From: Sequoia sempervirens
Taxonomy: Eukaryota > Streptophyta > Pinopsida > Cupressales > Cupressaceae
Length of the DNA: 64,000 nt
Direction: 5' to 3'
NCBI GenBank assembly: GCA_007258455.2
Contig: VDFB02321300.1
Coordinates: forward strand, 124,001-188,000
Below, piece after piece: positions 35,343 to 46,274 of the stretch; the first letter of the stretch is position 1; each line of letters opens with the position of its first letter. The notes beneath the pieces are model-generated. The model ran no database searches and was not told where the DNA came from. It saw only the letters and a list, made by a program, of their open reading frames with translations. Both the position numbers and the translations under genes were made by a program.

Positions 35343-35672
35343 TGATAACACCTAGATCCTAAATTTTTTCATAGGCCCAAAATTAAAAATTAGAAATTTA
35401 TTTAATCCATAGGAACATAATTAAATTACATGCCTTTGTTCATTTCATGGGCCTAGAATAACTACATTTAAACACACTCTCAAATTATAGAGTGGTTTAT
35501 TACAAATATTCAAATAATAAAGAATAAGAGGAAGAAATTTTAGTTGAGTGCCCAACTCATCTCTACCCTACTATAACAATTATTAGTTCCTCTTTCATGT
35601 TCACTTAATCATATTGTGCATATGTGGGGAGCCCAAAGATTATCTCAATCACCTCAAGATTGATGTTTAACA
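35343..35672 (-). mobile_element. Putative 5' LTR of the minus-strand element
   Basis: On the minus strand the block runs TGTTAAACATCAATC to GTGTTATCA (330 bp, TG...CA) and is followed by the PBS-like site, the hairpin leader and the ORF. No second copy was found in the window, so the 3' LTR is missing or diverged. Confidence 0.4.
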
Positions 35673-37943
35673 TAGTATAATATGATGGCCTAAATACCTT
35701 TCTCTTATTCTAATCATATATTTGGGTAAAGGCTAACACCAACTGAAGAGATTGTAGTGATACTAGGAATGTAGTAGCCTAAACCAAGCCTAGCAAGCTA
35801 GACACTATACCGAGCAAAAGTTCTCTCTCCTTTCAAGTATACTATCAAACAAACATAAGAGACATTAGATATCTCAATAATATTTTCTATCCCTTCATAA
35901 GTATACTAAATTAATTTATATACCATGTAATACAAAAAAAATTGATTAAGATGATGTAGTAAGTAGACAAGTTCTTAAGGGAGAATCAAGGATATGTTAG
36001 GAAACCTGCCACTACCTAAATACATTACTTTAGTTTAAACAGTTAGAGAATCAAGTTTTGGGATCCCAACATGATTCATACTAGTAGCATCAGGTATCCC
36101 AAAAGCTTGACATCTAACAAAGGCCACATAGTTTAATATGGAGGAAGGGAGATTGAAGATACCCATTCTTACATACTAAAAGGCAAGCATTTTAGAATAA
36201 GGTTGAACTTGCAAACCCAAAAAGGTAACATAGTGAAAAATGTTGGAGTTTGAAAGTTGGGGATACACAATGATTCATACATAAAGGGAAGCCATAAGGA
36301 GTATGAGCAAACCATGGGTCTAGAAGTTCAAAATTAAGATGTTAGGGATCGAGTTAGGATTAGTAATCTATAACTCATGCTATAAGAAAGAAAATAAGGG
36401 TGTCTTTATATCATCAATTAAGGTGTTAGGGACCAAGAGTTAGGAGTATTCTTAATAGTTTTGTTGCTATATGAGTGACAAAAAGAAAATCTGATTAAAA
36501 ATAGTGATTTGAGTGTCCCACTTAAGCCAAAAATTCGGACACATTATTGTGCTATCACTTCTCTAAATATTTATTGTTCATACATGTTTGTGAATGCTCA
36601 CTTACTTTAAAATACAATTCCATTTAGGATTCGCATGCACCTCAAAGTGAGGACAAATGTGATGGTGAAATTTGCATACCTATACTGATTCCCATTTAGG
36701 TTTGAGCCCATTTTGAGAGAATGTCTTAACATAATTACACGACAATATGTAGTACACTTTTGTGTTAAGTTTGGCTCCTTTCCCAATCCCTATCCATCTT
36801 CATTTACTCTCACCTAAACACACTTTCGTACATACAACCTTATTATGACCTTATTTGCATTTATTCCCACTCATTCACTTCATTGTTAGCTCACATTTTC
36901 ATATATTATTCCTAATCTTAGTATCTAACATTACTTGTCCTCAGCTACTCCAAAATTTTGTAACAATCTTGTACCATGTATGAATTTGACCCAAAATTTA
37001 ATTGTTTGACTCTTGCCCTTTCCTCCTAGCCATTGGAAACCAACTTGGTACATATTTGTGTAACTATTTGTCATGTCTTAGTTTTTAATAATATTAATTG
37101 GACATTAATTCATTATCTAGAAAATAACAAGCATTATCCACATTAGAAGGAGCATTCCTAGGGACAACTAGTTTTGGAGCACTAAAAAGAACACTTGCAT
37201 CAAAATTCACATATAGGCCCTTGCATGCTTGCATGTTGTCTCCAACAATTGCCCAAGGCCATAACACTAGTATTCCAAAGGGATTGACTTAGGAGAATTT
37301 GACCCTCACAATTTTGTAATTTCTCTGAGTTATTTTTCAATAACTCTGGACATTAGCAAAGGATAAGGATCACAACAAACTAGATCAGAACCATCTACAT
37401 TTGGCTGGATTAGAATCATGCCTTAGAGATCAAATTTGCATTGTTTGGAATTGATCCTAAGCTGCAAGATCAAATCGCAAAGATTTCTAGATCAATGCAG
37501 GTTTCAAAAGAGTTTAACACTTCAAAAACATTAATTTCTTGTATTGTAGTGTTTTTTTCTTGCAAATTATCAACATCCATATTCCATTTCCGATTCAAAA
37601 GCTAGATACACCTTCCATTCACATTTAAATTCCCGAAATAACATTTAATTTATCAATTCCTAACTCATTTAATTTTAATTTAGGTAAATTAAATTGTGTA
37701 TGATTACTTAATAGAAGAGTCCACCATGATCAATATTTGAAACCTCGAAAAAAAGGGGACAGGGGGTTGATGTTGAGGTCAACTAGAAAAGGTCAAACAG
37801 AATTTAAAAAATCTACTGAAATCTTCCTCAAAAGGAGGATAAGGGGAAGTTATTCGGAATGAATATTTCATACAGGTATCAGAAATGGTGCTTTGTTATA
37901 ACACTGAAATCAATTAAAGCTCATAAATCAATACCCTTCCAAA
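35673..37943. other. No gene; degenerate repeat traces
   Basis: AT-rich sequence without coding frames. The part at about 37140-37560 resembles 49450-49830 in order and wording (for example TTGAC.TAGGAGAA.T..CCCT), suggesting a shared old repeat, probably an LTR. Confidence 0.3.
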
Positions 37944-37951
37944 TACCCACT

Positions 37952-38528
37952 CAGAATTTGATGGTCTATTTGACCGTTTTTTCAATTTTAGACAGAATAT
38001 TACAGCTATAAAATTTATTAGACGATATAGTTTGACTTGCTATATTTTTATTAAACCGTAAAAAATTATTATAAACAAAATATAATATAGTATTTTAATT
38101 TATAATAAATATCATTTTATAATTTTTATTATAAAAAGATAAATTAATTTAGAAACTTTGATATTTTTATAATAATTATCTTTTTTTATATTAATATATG
38201 TGATTTATAATATTATTATAAAAATATATATTAATTTAGAATCTTTTCAAAATAGAATATAATTATTTTTAACTTTTAGAATATATTTAACAAGATTTCT
38301 TTTTAATATGAACTTAGAAACTTTTGTTAATTGTTAATTATAAAGTAGATTTTTATATTTATTACTAATAATTATCATTGTTTTCTGATTTTTCAAGATA
38401 TTGCATTTATAAAAGATTTTATATAAAAAATCATAAATTAAACAATTTTTTTGACAGGCATTTAAATGACCAAACTGTCATAAATTTTTCATATGATAGG
38501 TAGGGGTGACCGTCAGATTCCAGGCCTG
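37952..38528. mobile_element. hAT-type MITE, copy 2, with 8-bp duplication
   Basis: A 577-bp AT-rich element with ends CAGAATTTGATGGTC and GACCGTCAGATTCCAGGCCTG, both starting CAG when read inward. Flanked by perfect 8-bp duplications TACCCACT at 37944-37951 and 38529-38536. Eight-base duplications and CAG termini fit hAT. No coding capacity. It ends 88 bp upstream of the start codon of the gene at 38624. Confidence 0.88.
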
Positions 38529-38623
38529 TACCCACTCCACAAAATAAATAATCTACTAACTACCCAGCTCAGGATATTACAACAATAGATAAGTAGAGTT
38601 GACGAGTTCTGATTGTTTTTGCA

Positions 38624-38968
38624 ATGGGGATTATCAGAGAACAAGGCTTAGGTGACTTTGGAGATTTTCCAACTTTGGGAGATGGATTTCTGTTAAATGA
38701 CGGTGAAGAAGAAGGTGGCAGTGCAGAGGCCTACCTCTTGAATTGCAGAAGTACAAGGAAAAGGATTTATTATCTGAAGAGTTATCCTCTTGGTAATAAT
38801 AATGAAGATAATGGGGAACCCAAGAAGAGGAAGAGAAGGCAGAGACTAAAGAGAGCTGTGGTGCGAAGGCTTGTGGGGTGGAGATACCCCACTCTTATTG
38901 TGTTGAGGAAACTAAAACACAAGATTGCAAACAGAGCCAAATATTTTATGGGATCATGTTATAGCTGA
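38624..38968 (+). CDS. Small basic protein of unknown function, probable host gene
   Basis: An intact 114-codon single-exon frame whose composition is clearly less AT-rich than its surroundings. The N-terminus is acidic and glycine-rich (DFGDFPTLGDGFLLNDGEEE). A CRSTRKRIYYLKSYPL block (residues 41-56) follows, then a basic cluster PKKRKRRQRLKR (66-77) that could be a nuclear localisation signal. The C-terminus is strongly basic and helical (VVRRLVGWRYPTLIVLRKLK, then AKYFMGSCYS). No signal peptide or membrane segment is evident. The start has G at -3 and G at +4. A polyadenylation signal follows at 39084. I do not recognise the family with certainty; the SYxL plus basic helix layout recalls small uncharacterised plant proteins. 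It is the only frame here that looks like a maintained host gene. Its upstream region is occupied by a hAT MITE. Confidence 0.7.
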   Translation: MGIIREQGLGDFGDFPTLGDGFLLNDGEEEGGSAEAYLLNCRSTRKRIYYLKSYPLGNNNEDNGEPKKRKRRQRLKRAVVRRLVGWRYPTLIVLRKLKHKIANRAKYFMGSCYS

Positions 38969-39083
38969 GTGCCTCTTGGTGCCTGCCTTTGAATATCAGG
39001 AGTTTCAAACTTTCATGATGGTAGAGAGTAGCAGAAAATTTTATAATAAGAAAGTGTAATCTGGTTTAGTTATTGTGAGAATC

Positions 39084-39089
39084 AATAAA
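39084..39089 (+). promoter_or_regulatory. Polyadenylation signal AATAAA
   Basis: Canonical AATAAA 116 nt after the stop codon at 38966-38968, a normal distance for a short plant 3' UTR. Confidence 0.5.
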
Positions 39090-40132
39090 ATGTTAGAAAA
39101 TATGAAATTAGGTTTCTTAATTTTCCACAGTTCATATCATTAGTTTGGGTATTTCTGAATTTGACTGTGCATACTTTTTTCTTTATCAAAATCTCGGATT
39201 ACATTCTATGATCCATCATTAAAATGAGATAATAAGAAAAGAAAGAGTCCATACTCTTTACTCTGAATCTTTATTTTTTCTATTATAAACTGTATCTTTA
39301 CTCTTTTACAATTGCATCACTGTAATATCATCCTAACATTGTTTTCAAAACGATCTTATTCTTTAAACAACAGATAAAAGAAAAACGAACAGGAAATGCA
39401 AGTGTATTTTTCATCAAATGCAGCAAGCAGTTTTTGTTTATAAATTTATCACATTTTTTCCCTTGTTTTGCTCACCATGAAATCTCTTATGGTCTTTTTT
39501 TTTCATTTTCCATTTTTGAACATCAAAGACCTTTAGTTAAGCATTTTTTTACAAATGTTTACCCCTGTTCTGTAGAATGTATTTTTGGGGTCCATCTAGA
39601 GACTTGGCAGGTCCCCATGCAGTTGGTTAGCTTATTTCAGCTAGTAGCCATTGCTCAAATTTGTTAGGAATAATTTGTGAGGCTGGTGACCCTATGAATT
39701 TTAATTTGCTAGCAGTCATCTAAAACACATGCAATTATTATTTTATTTGTGTATGAATAAAAAATTTAAGGCAAATGAAAAAGAGGGAAAGAGATTTATA
39801 GAGCCACCTCACTGCTTTTTCAATATGCAGCCATTGCTTATTTCCAGTCCCCAATTTTTTTTCACAGCGTATTTTTCAGTTCCTAAACAATAGTTGCTCC
39901 ACCAAAATAGGTATAAACAATAGCTGCTCCACCAAAACGGGTAAGATTCTAAATTATTCTTTTTACACAATTTTAAATTTGCATGGGAAACATAGAAAAT
40001 GCACTTAATGCATGGGGACATACGGTTGGAAGGAATATCTAAATTGATACATAATTTTTTTAAATGTCAAAAATTCTTATAAACTTTTTTTTAATTAAAA
40101 TATAATATCATCTCTATTTTTTGACCCGTGTG
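39090..40132. other. Apparently unique intergenic sequence
   Basis: No retroelement motif is seen; this is probably the flank of the small gene. It contains one 30-bp tandem duplication and ends at the chromovirus 5' LTR. Confidence 0.4.
39885..39944. repeat. 30-bp tandem duplication
   Basis: Two adjacent copies of AAACAATAG(T/C)TGCTCCACC continuing AAAA(T/C)(A/G)GGTA, with four or five differences. Confidence 0.85.
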
Positions 40133-41173
40133 TGATGTCCCCATCACAGACAAATAAGTATAAGCTAAAGATTGAAATTATTATTTCTAAATAATATTTT
40201 TTTTACTATATAAATATGATGATTTTAATATAATGATTTATATATATAAATATCATTATATTAAAATCCATATATATAATAAAATCAATATACAAAAATC
40301 ATTACATTAAAATCAATATATTAAAATTAATATATTAAGTAAATCGTTATATTCAATATATTAACATCATTGTATTAAAATTAACATATAATATATTGAA
40401 TTGGCATCTTAGTAAATCGATTGTTTGATAGGTCATACCGCTTCAGGGAGATGCGTCTGGTGCCCGGGGAGAAGCACGCCTCCAGAATACGGCTAAATAG
40501 GAACTCGAGAGAAGTTGGGTGGATATACAGGAAGAACAAGAGGAAATCGTTGTTGAGATTATGTCGATCTTCTGCCAGGTTTAGAGTAAGAACAATCTAG
40601 AAGGAATTAAGGGCATCGCGACTGAAGAAACGTGATAACTTTCCACAAGTCTGAGGTAAAGAGCGCCTAAAGAAGGAAATCATAATCTATCGTCTCATAA
40701 ACTAAGACCACAAGGCATCTACCAGACATAGAAGAAGTTCAGCGTTGAGCATCATATGGAGGATTAGCATACAAATATCACCATTCCAGCAGTCTGAGAA
40801 ATTAAACGTGAGAAAAGATTCTAGTGTAATCGGCCTTCACATCAACCATCTTTATTGATTCCTATATGCCAATTTCATACTCATCAATCGGGCTTATCTC
40901 AGGCATAAATTCGTATTATATCAGGGTCAATTAGCACAGAAACTATTGATCAATTCATCCTTGACAGTGTATGATCCACTGCATTTCAGCTATACTGACA
41001 TCTGTATTTCAACCCAGATTGGTCACTTACAGGAGTTACATTAATCAAAGTATAAATATAATATACACTTACATATATCTGGAATAGATTAGTTCTCAAG
41101 TTTCTCCATTGAAGTAATATTTTTCTAACAATCTGAGTTGTGAGCCAAGACTTTCCTATTGAGAATCATCACA
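40133..41173 (+). repeat. 5' LTR of chromovirus
   Basis: Begins TGATGTCCCCATCA and ends AATCATCACA; direct repeat of 46290-47331. A very AT-rich tract with overlapping short palindromes (TATATATATAAATATC and similar) lies at 40190-40400, and a GGTGCCCGGGGAGAAGCACG block near 40459. Confidence 0.93.
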
Positions 41174-41174
41174 G

Positions 41175-41186
41175 TGGTATCAGAGC
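41175..41186 (+). other. Primer-binding site (tRNA-Met)
   Basis: TGGTATCAGAGC, an exact match to the plant initiator tRNA-Met complement, one base after the LTR end. Confidence 0.92.
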
Positions 41187-41247
41187 ATCAGTCCTGCCAT
41201 CCTGTGAGGAGGTCATAGTAATGTAGACTTATCATCGACAAGGAAAA

Positions 41248-42370
41248 ATGGCAAACTAGCTAACACAAGAATTGAAAAACTTCATGGAACAAACCAACGA
41301 AAAATTCGAAAAGACCAATCAACTCATTCTTCAAACTCTCCAAAGCTTAAATAGCCACCACACGCAAGAAAGAGCCAATCCAAGGAAGGAGGTACAATCC
41401 AATCATTCTGAGAACGAGCACTCAACTCAAAGTTTGTCCCAAAGACCAACCATGCCTCCTTTCCTTCCAAACCAAGATGCCATAGGAGAAGTGGAGGAAC
41501 AAAAATGGCATAGTGCAGAAGATATCACACTTATGTACGCAACATTTGACCCAGTGGTTCAAAAACTAATACCTTTCAAAGAATACTATGAAGTCAAGAC
41601 TCAAGCCAAGGGAGGAATCATATCAGCAAAGACCTCAAATCTCGGGTCAATAAAATGACTTTTCTTTTATTTAACGGTTTTAGAAAGATCACTGCCCAAT
41701 CCTAGGTTTAAAAGTTGGATACTTATCTCTCTCTTAGCCCTATGACCGAAGAAGATACAATTAAATTTGTTGTTCTACACCTATTGGAGATTTCCCACGA
41801 TTGGTGGTACCACAGACTCATCACACAAGGTCACCAAAATGTAAACACATACAGTGAGTTTACTTAAAAACTCATTAACAAGTTCGACCAAAGGCACCCC
41901 GAGTGATATTTCAAAGAACTCACTCAACTTATAGGCAAGAAGGAACGGTGGAAGAATACGCAAATGAATTTCAAAGAATAGCAGTCATGGTTCCTGATTT
42001 ATCGAAAAGAAGACTTACTTACCTATTCATTGAAGGTCTCAAGGAGTCAATCAAAAACATAGTAAATCCCTTGGAACCCCAAACCTTGGGAGAAGAAATT
42101 CAAAGGGCCATCAAGGTAGATCCAGTTCTCCAAAGGAAAAGACAAGGCAATCTACATACAAATCTCAACCTAAACAAGACCAAGCAAGGAGAGATAATAG
42201 AAGGAGAAATTGTCACTTTTGCAATGAGCTTTGGGACAAAGGACACTGATGCCTTGACAAAGAGGCAAGCAAACAAAGAAGAGAGCTAATGGATCAAGGC
42301 CTTTGCTTTAGATGCAAAGAGCATTGGGAACATGGCCATAGGTGCAAGAAGGGACAAATACATAAGATAG
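41248..42370 (+). pseudogene. Chromovirus gag
   Basis: Starts with ATG at 41248 (MAN, then TAG at 41257) and continues ELKNFMEQTNEKFEKTNQLI, a coiled-coil-like N-terminus. The Retrotrans_gag region includes HDWWYHRLITQGHQN near 41800, EYANEFQRIAVMVPDLSKRR (41957-42015) and KESIKNIVNP. The nucleocapsid has a zinc knuckle-like CFRCKEHWEHGHRCKKG at 42302-42352. The frame is broken by at least one frameshift near 41640 and several stops. Gag would form particles in the cytoplasm; this copy cannot. Confidence 0.85.
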
Positions 42371-42444
42371 AGGAGACTTGAGAAGAAGACTCAAGAAGAG
42401 CCCCCTCCAAAAAGGAAAAATGGGAAGCAGAGGAGCAAGGAACC

Positions 42445-42800
42445 TTGGTTGTTATCTCCCAAGCAAGCAAGCATAGACCCTTTCAAATCAAGGGGACACT
42501 TAAAGTGCAGAAAATTATTGCCTTGGTAGATAGTGGGGCCTCCCACAATTTCATCAGCCAAAGTTTAGTCGCCAAAAGAAGATTAGAAGCTCAAGATTTT
42601 CAAGGGTTCAAGGTAGCTCTCGCCAATGGAGCCATGGATCAATGCTCAAAATTCATCAAATAGTTGGAAATCACCTTGGACGGTCACACTATAAAGGGAG
42701 ATTTTTATGTGGTGAATTTACACAGCGATGTGATTCTAGGAATGCATTGGATCAATTCCCTAGGAAAGTTTACTATGGACAATCTGTTCACCTAGAAATA
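42445..42800 (+). pseudogene. Chromovirus aspartic protease
   Basis: The frame contains IIALVDSGASHNFISQSLV at about 42514-42570, with the catalytic DSG triad at 42529-42537 intact. A TAG at 42661-42663 follows (IK*LEI), then VVNLHSDVILGMHWINSLG, the conserved second half of the retropepsin fold. Member of the plant chromovirus pol polyprotein. Non-functional because of the stop. Confidence 0.85.
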
Positions 42801-42974
42801 TGTTTCAAACATAATGGGCGAGAAGTCACTCTCAGGGGATTACCAAATGGATCCCCCAAAATAGTATCATGCAAAAGAATGGAGAAAATTGTAAGGCACG
42901 GCCAAGGGGAATGGATAGCCCAATGTATGGTGTTAAACAAAACATCTTCTAAGGAGCAAGCGCTCACATTGACA

Positions 42975-43680
42975 TCCAACCTATCTTAGGGAAACATAAG
43001 AAATTTTTTGGAGGTATTCCCCCTGGTCTACCCCCAAAAAGAGGGTTTGAGCACTCTATAGAATTGGAAGAAGGAGCTAAGCCAGTAATAACCACTCCTT
43101 ATAAGCATCCACGAAAATTCAAAGAAGAGATTGAGAAGACAATTCAAGAATTGTTGAAAATGGGGCATATTTAGCCAAGCAATAGTCCCTTTGTATCATC
43201 TGTGGTTTTACTCAAAAAGAAGGATAGTACTATGTGAATGAAGGAGGAGGATGTAAAACAGCTTTCAGATGCCACTATGGGCATTTTGAGTTCCTAATTT
43301 TTCCTTTCAAACTCACTAATGCACCAGCCACGTTCCAATCATGCATGAATCACATTTTTCGCCAACAGTTAAGGAAGTTCCTGCTAATCTTATTTGATGA
43401 TATCTTGATATATAGAAAGACATGGGAAGAGCACCTCCGCCACATTGAGGGAGTCTTAAGTATCCTAGAGTCAAAGTCACTTTATGCAAAAATTTCAAAA
43501 TGTGAGTTTGGAATGGAAAAGATTCTCTACTTGGGTCAGAAGATCAATGCAGAGGGTGTGAGTGTAGATTAAGAAAAGGTTAAGGCTATCAAATAGTGGC
43601 CCAAGCCAAGGTCATTAACTTAGCTAAGAGGTTTTGTTGGATTATGTAGTTACTATAGGCATTTTCTGAAAGGATTCTCC
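42975..43680 (+). pseudogene. Chromovirus reverse transcriptase with motif A deleted
   Basis: It begins with the KPVITTPYKHPRKFKEEIEK entry region. PSNSPFVSSVVLLKKKDSTM then runs straight into NEGGGCKTAFRCHYGHFEFL. In related RTs about 50-55 residues, including the catalytic Asp of motif A, lie between these blocks, so they are missing. Motif C survives as LILFDDILIY (43387-43416), followed by KCEFGMEKILYLG. TAG stops at 43172 and 43621. The enzyme could not polymerise. Confidence 0.88.
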
Positions 43681-43699
43681 AAACTTTAGCAGCTCCACT

Positions 43700-44200
43700 C
43701 ACAGATTTGACAAAGAAGGGAGCCTTTATGTGGAACGACCAAGCACAACAAGCTTTTGAACAACTCAAGGAAACCAATGTGAGCTCATGTCCTATCCTTG
43801 CCATTCCATATTTCACACTACCATTCGAACTACATTATGATACCTCGGGAGAAGGAATTGGTGCAGTTCTCATGCAGAGGAAACATCACATAGCCTTTGA
43901 AAGCCAAAAGTTAACAAAGGTTGAGAAGCACTAATCCATATATGACAAGGAAATGTTAGCTATTATGCATGCCTTAGCCAAGTTCAGAAAATACTTAGTT
44001 TGTGGGAAATTTATCATCCAGACAGACCACAATAGTCTGAGGTTCTCCATGCACCAAAAGGATCTCAATGACCATCAGCAAAAATGGGTAAGCCGAGTAC
44101 AAGCTTATGACTTTGACATAGAATACATGAAGGGAACCAGAAATGAGGTGGTAGATGCACTATCTAGGCGGCCCCACCTCAACACCATCACTAGCATTTC
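43700..44200 (+). pseudogene. Chromovirus RNase H
   Basis: Conserved RNase H blocks are present: FELHYDTSGEGIGAVLMQ (catalytic Asp), the EKH...IYDKEMLAIMHAL segment (Glu, broken by a TAA at 43932-43934), IIQTDHNSLRF (Asp) and RNEVVDALSRR (final Asp). This is the degradative RNase H following RT in the pol polyprotein. All four acidic positions are visible, but a stop interrupts the frame. Confidence 0.87.
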
Positions 44201-44259
44201 CAAAGATTGGAGGAACGATATTGTTGCAGAATATGCCAAAGATACTCAAGCCTCTAAAA

Positions 44260-45582
44260 TCTTGGAGGGAAGGATGCCCAATGAGGAGTATAGAATATGG
44301 GATGATCTTATATTGTATAAGGGGAGGATTTTTCTCACCCCACAATCAAAGATCAAGGGAAAGATTATTAAGGAGTTTCATGATAGTCCTTTGGCAGGTC
44401 ACCAAGGATATTACAAAATGTACAAGCAGATTAGAGAGATGTATTCTTGGAAAAGGGTTGAAAAGAGATGTGCTCAAACACGTACATGAATGCATAACTT
44501 GTCAACAAAATAAAGCAGAACAAAGTCACCCAACAAGTCTATTACAACCTCTACGCATTCCCAATCAAAAATGGTAAAGCATATCGATGGACTTCATAAC
44601 TGGATTACCCAAGGTACATGGGAAGGATAGTATTTATGTGGTAGTGGACAAAATCTCTAAGTATGCCCATTTCTTTGCTATCTTATCTGATTACAAAGCA
44701 TCTCAAGTGGCAAAATTATTCTTTAAGAAAGTCTTTCGTCTTCATGGAATACCCAAAGTGATCATCAGTGATTGAGATAGTAAATTTCTGAGCCAATTAT
44801 GGCAAGAAGTTTTTAGGCTAGCAAATACCAATCTAACCCCAAGCATGAGCTACCACCCACAAACAAATGGGAAAACAGAAATTGTTAACAAATGGATAGA
44901 GGGTTACCTAAGAAATTATGTGACCGATCAACAAACAACGTGGATCAGATGGCTACACTTGGGTGAGTATTGTTATAATACCACCCATCATATGTCAATT
45001 GGAATGAGCCCTTTATGGTTATGAAGCTCCTTCCTTTGGAAACTTGATCTCATGAAGACCCTTAGGGAGAATTTGTAGCAAGCACAAAACCAACAGAAAA
45101 TCTATGTTGATCATCACTAGGTGGAAAGAACTTTTGAAATTGGAGATCTAGTTTTTTTATGACTACATCCATACAAATAGACATCAATCAAAAGGAATGG
45201 GGCTGAAAAACTAAAGCCCAGATTCTACGGGTCGTACGAGGTTACAAGAAGAGTAGGTGAGGTCGCCTATGAGTTGGAGCTTCTAGAACATAGCAAAATT
45301 CACAACATCTTCCATGTATCTAGACTCAAAAGGGTCCTTGGGCAACAAGTTCTTCCATGCACAGAGTTACCTCCCCTAGATGAAGAGGGACTTGTACTCA
45401 CATTAGAACCTGAAGTTATCCTTGATACTCGAGAAAAGAAATTAAGGAATAGAGTCATCACTGAGTTCCTAATTAAATGGAAGGGACTCCCGGAAGATGA
45501 TGCCACATGGGAAAGAGAAGAAACAATTAAGGCCTTTAAGGATAAAAGTCAAGATCAACAAAACACGATGGCTCTTGATTAA
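44260..45582 (+). pseudogene. Chromovirus integrase with C-terminal chromodomain
   Basis: The HHCC zinc finger reads HDSPLAGH...CITCQQNK (44379-44510) with a frameshift between its halves. The core carries MDFITGLPKVHGKDS (first Asp), IPKVIISD (second Asp, with TGA directly after at 44773) and NGKTEIVNKW (Glu). The GPY/F-type C-terminus RFYGSYEVTRRVGEVAYELE precedes HNIFHVSRLKR. The final open frame (45274-45582) carries the chromodomain, VILDTREKKLRNRV then LIKWKGLPEDDATWE. Stops at 45160 and 45178 fall in the linker. Chromodomains of this kind bind modified histone tails and guide integration into heterochromatin. Confidence 0.9.
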
Positions 45583-45677
45583 AACAAGATGAACTATAGA
45601 TGTAAAATTTTCAAAACAACTAATAAGATATTCTTTATTTGAGCACAAGACTTGATAAAATGTGTATAAGACTTAAT

Positions 45678-46206
45678 CTTGGATAAGACTCCCTAGAGGA
45701 GGAATCCAAAAGACCTAGATAAGACTCCCTAGAGGAGGAATCTGGGAAACTTGGATAAGACTCCCTAGAGAAGGAATTCAAAAGACCTGGATAACACTCC
45801 CTAGAGGAGGAATCCAGAAGGACTTGGATAAGACTCCCTAGAGGAGGAATCCAAGGAAAAAAAAAGAAACCTAGATAAGACTCCATAGAGAGGAATCCAG
45901 AAACTTGGATAAGACTCCCTAGAGGAGGAATCCAAAAGACTTGGATAAGACTCCCCCAAGGAGGAATCCAAAAGGACTTGGATAAGACTCCCTAAAGGAG
46001 GAATCCAAGGAAAAAAAAAGAAAACTGAATAAGACTCCATCGGGAGGAATTCAAAAAGATTGGATAAGACTCCCTAGAGGAGGAATCCAAAAAGACCTAG
46101 ATAAGACTCCATTGAGAGGAATCCAAAAAACTTGGATAAGACTCCCTAGAGGAGGAATCCAAGAAGCCCTAGATAAGACTCCCTAGAGGAGGAATCCAAA
46201 AAGGTT
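45678..46206. repeat. 14-copy minisatellite, 34-48-bp hairpin-forming units
   Basis: Tandem units around GATAAGACTCCCTAGAGG followed by AGGAATCC(A)n and a variable tail. Each unit contains nested inverted repeats (GGAT...ATCC and CTCC...GGAG). Two units (5 and 9) share an extra A9-containing tail and three (6, 10, 12) share a shortened core, indicating block-wise expansion. It lies between the chromodomain stop and the polypurine tract. Confidence 0.95.
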
Positions 46207-46274
46207 GAAAGGAGACTAGCGAACAAGATCAAGGAAGAAGAATTCATGGGATTGCTTGAGGACAAGCAAAATCA

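Noticed and set aside
40128..40132. Target-site duplication for the chromovirus (GTGTG)
   Set aside because: The sequence after the 3' LTR is TGATG, which does not match well enough to claim.
41175..41186. Possible tRNA gene fragment
   Set aside because: Only the 12-base tRNA-complementary primer-binding site is present; no cloverleaf or A/B boxes nearby. The same applies to 9023, 17259 and 55830.
45635..46040. Minus-strand Ser/Arg-rich open frames
   Set aside because: They are translations of the 34-48-bp minisatellite and have no independent support.
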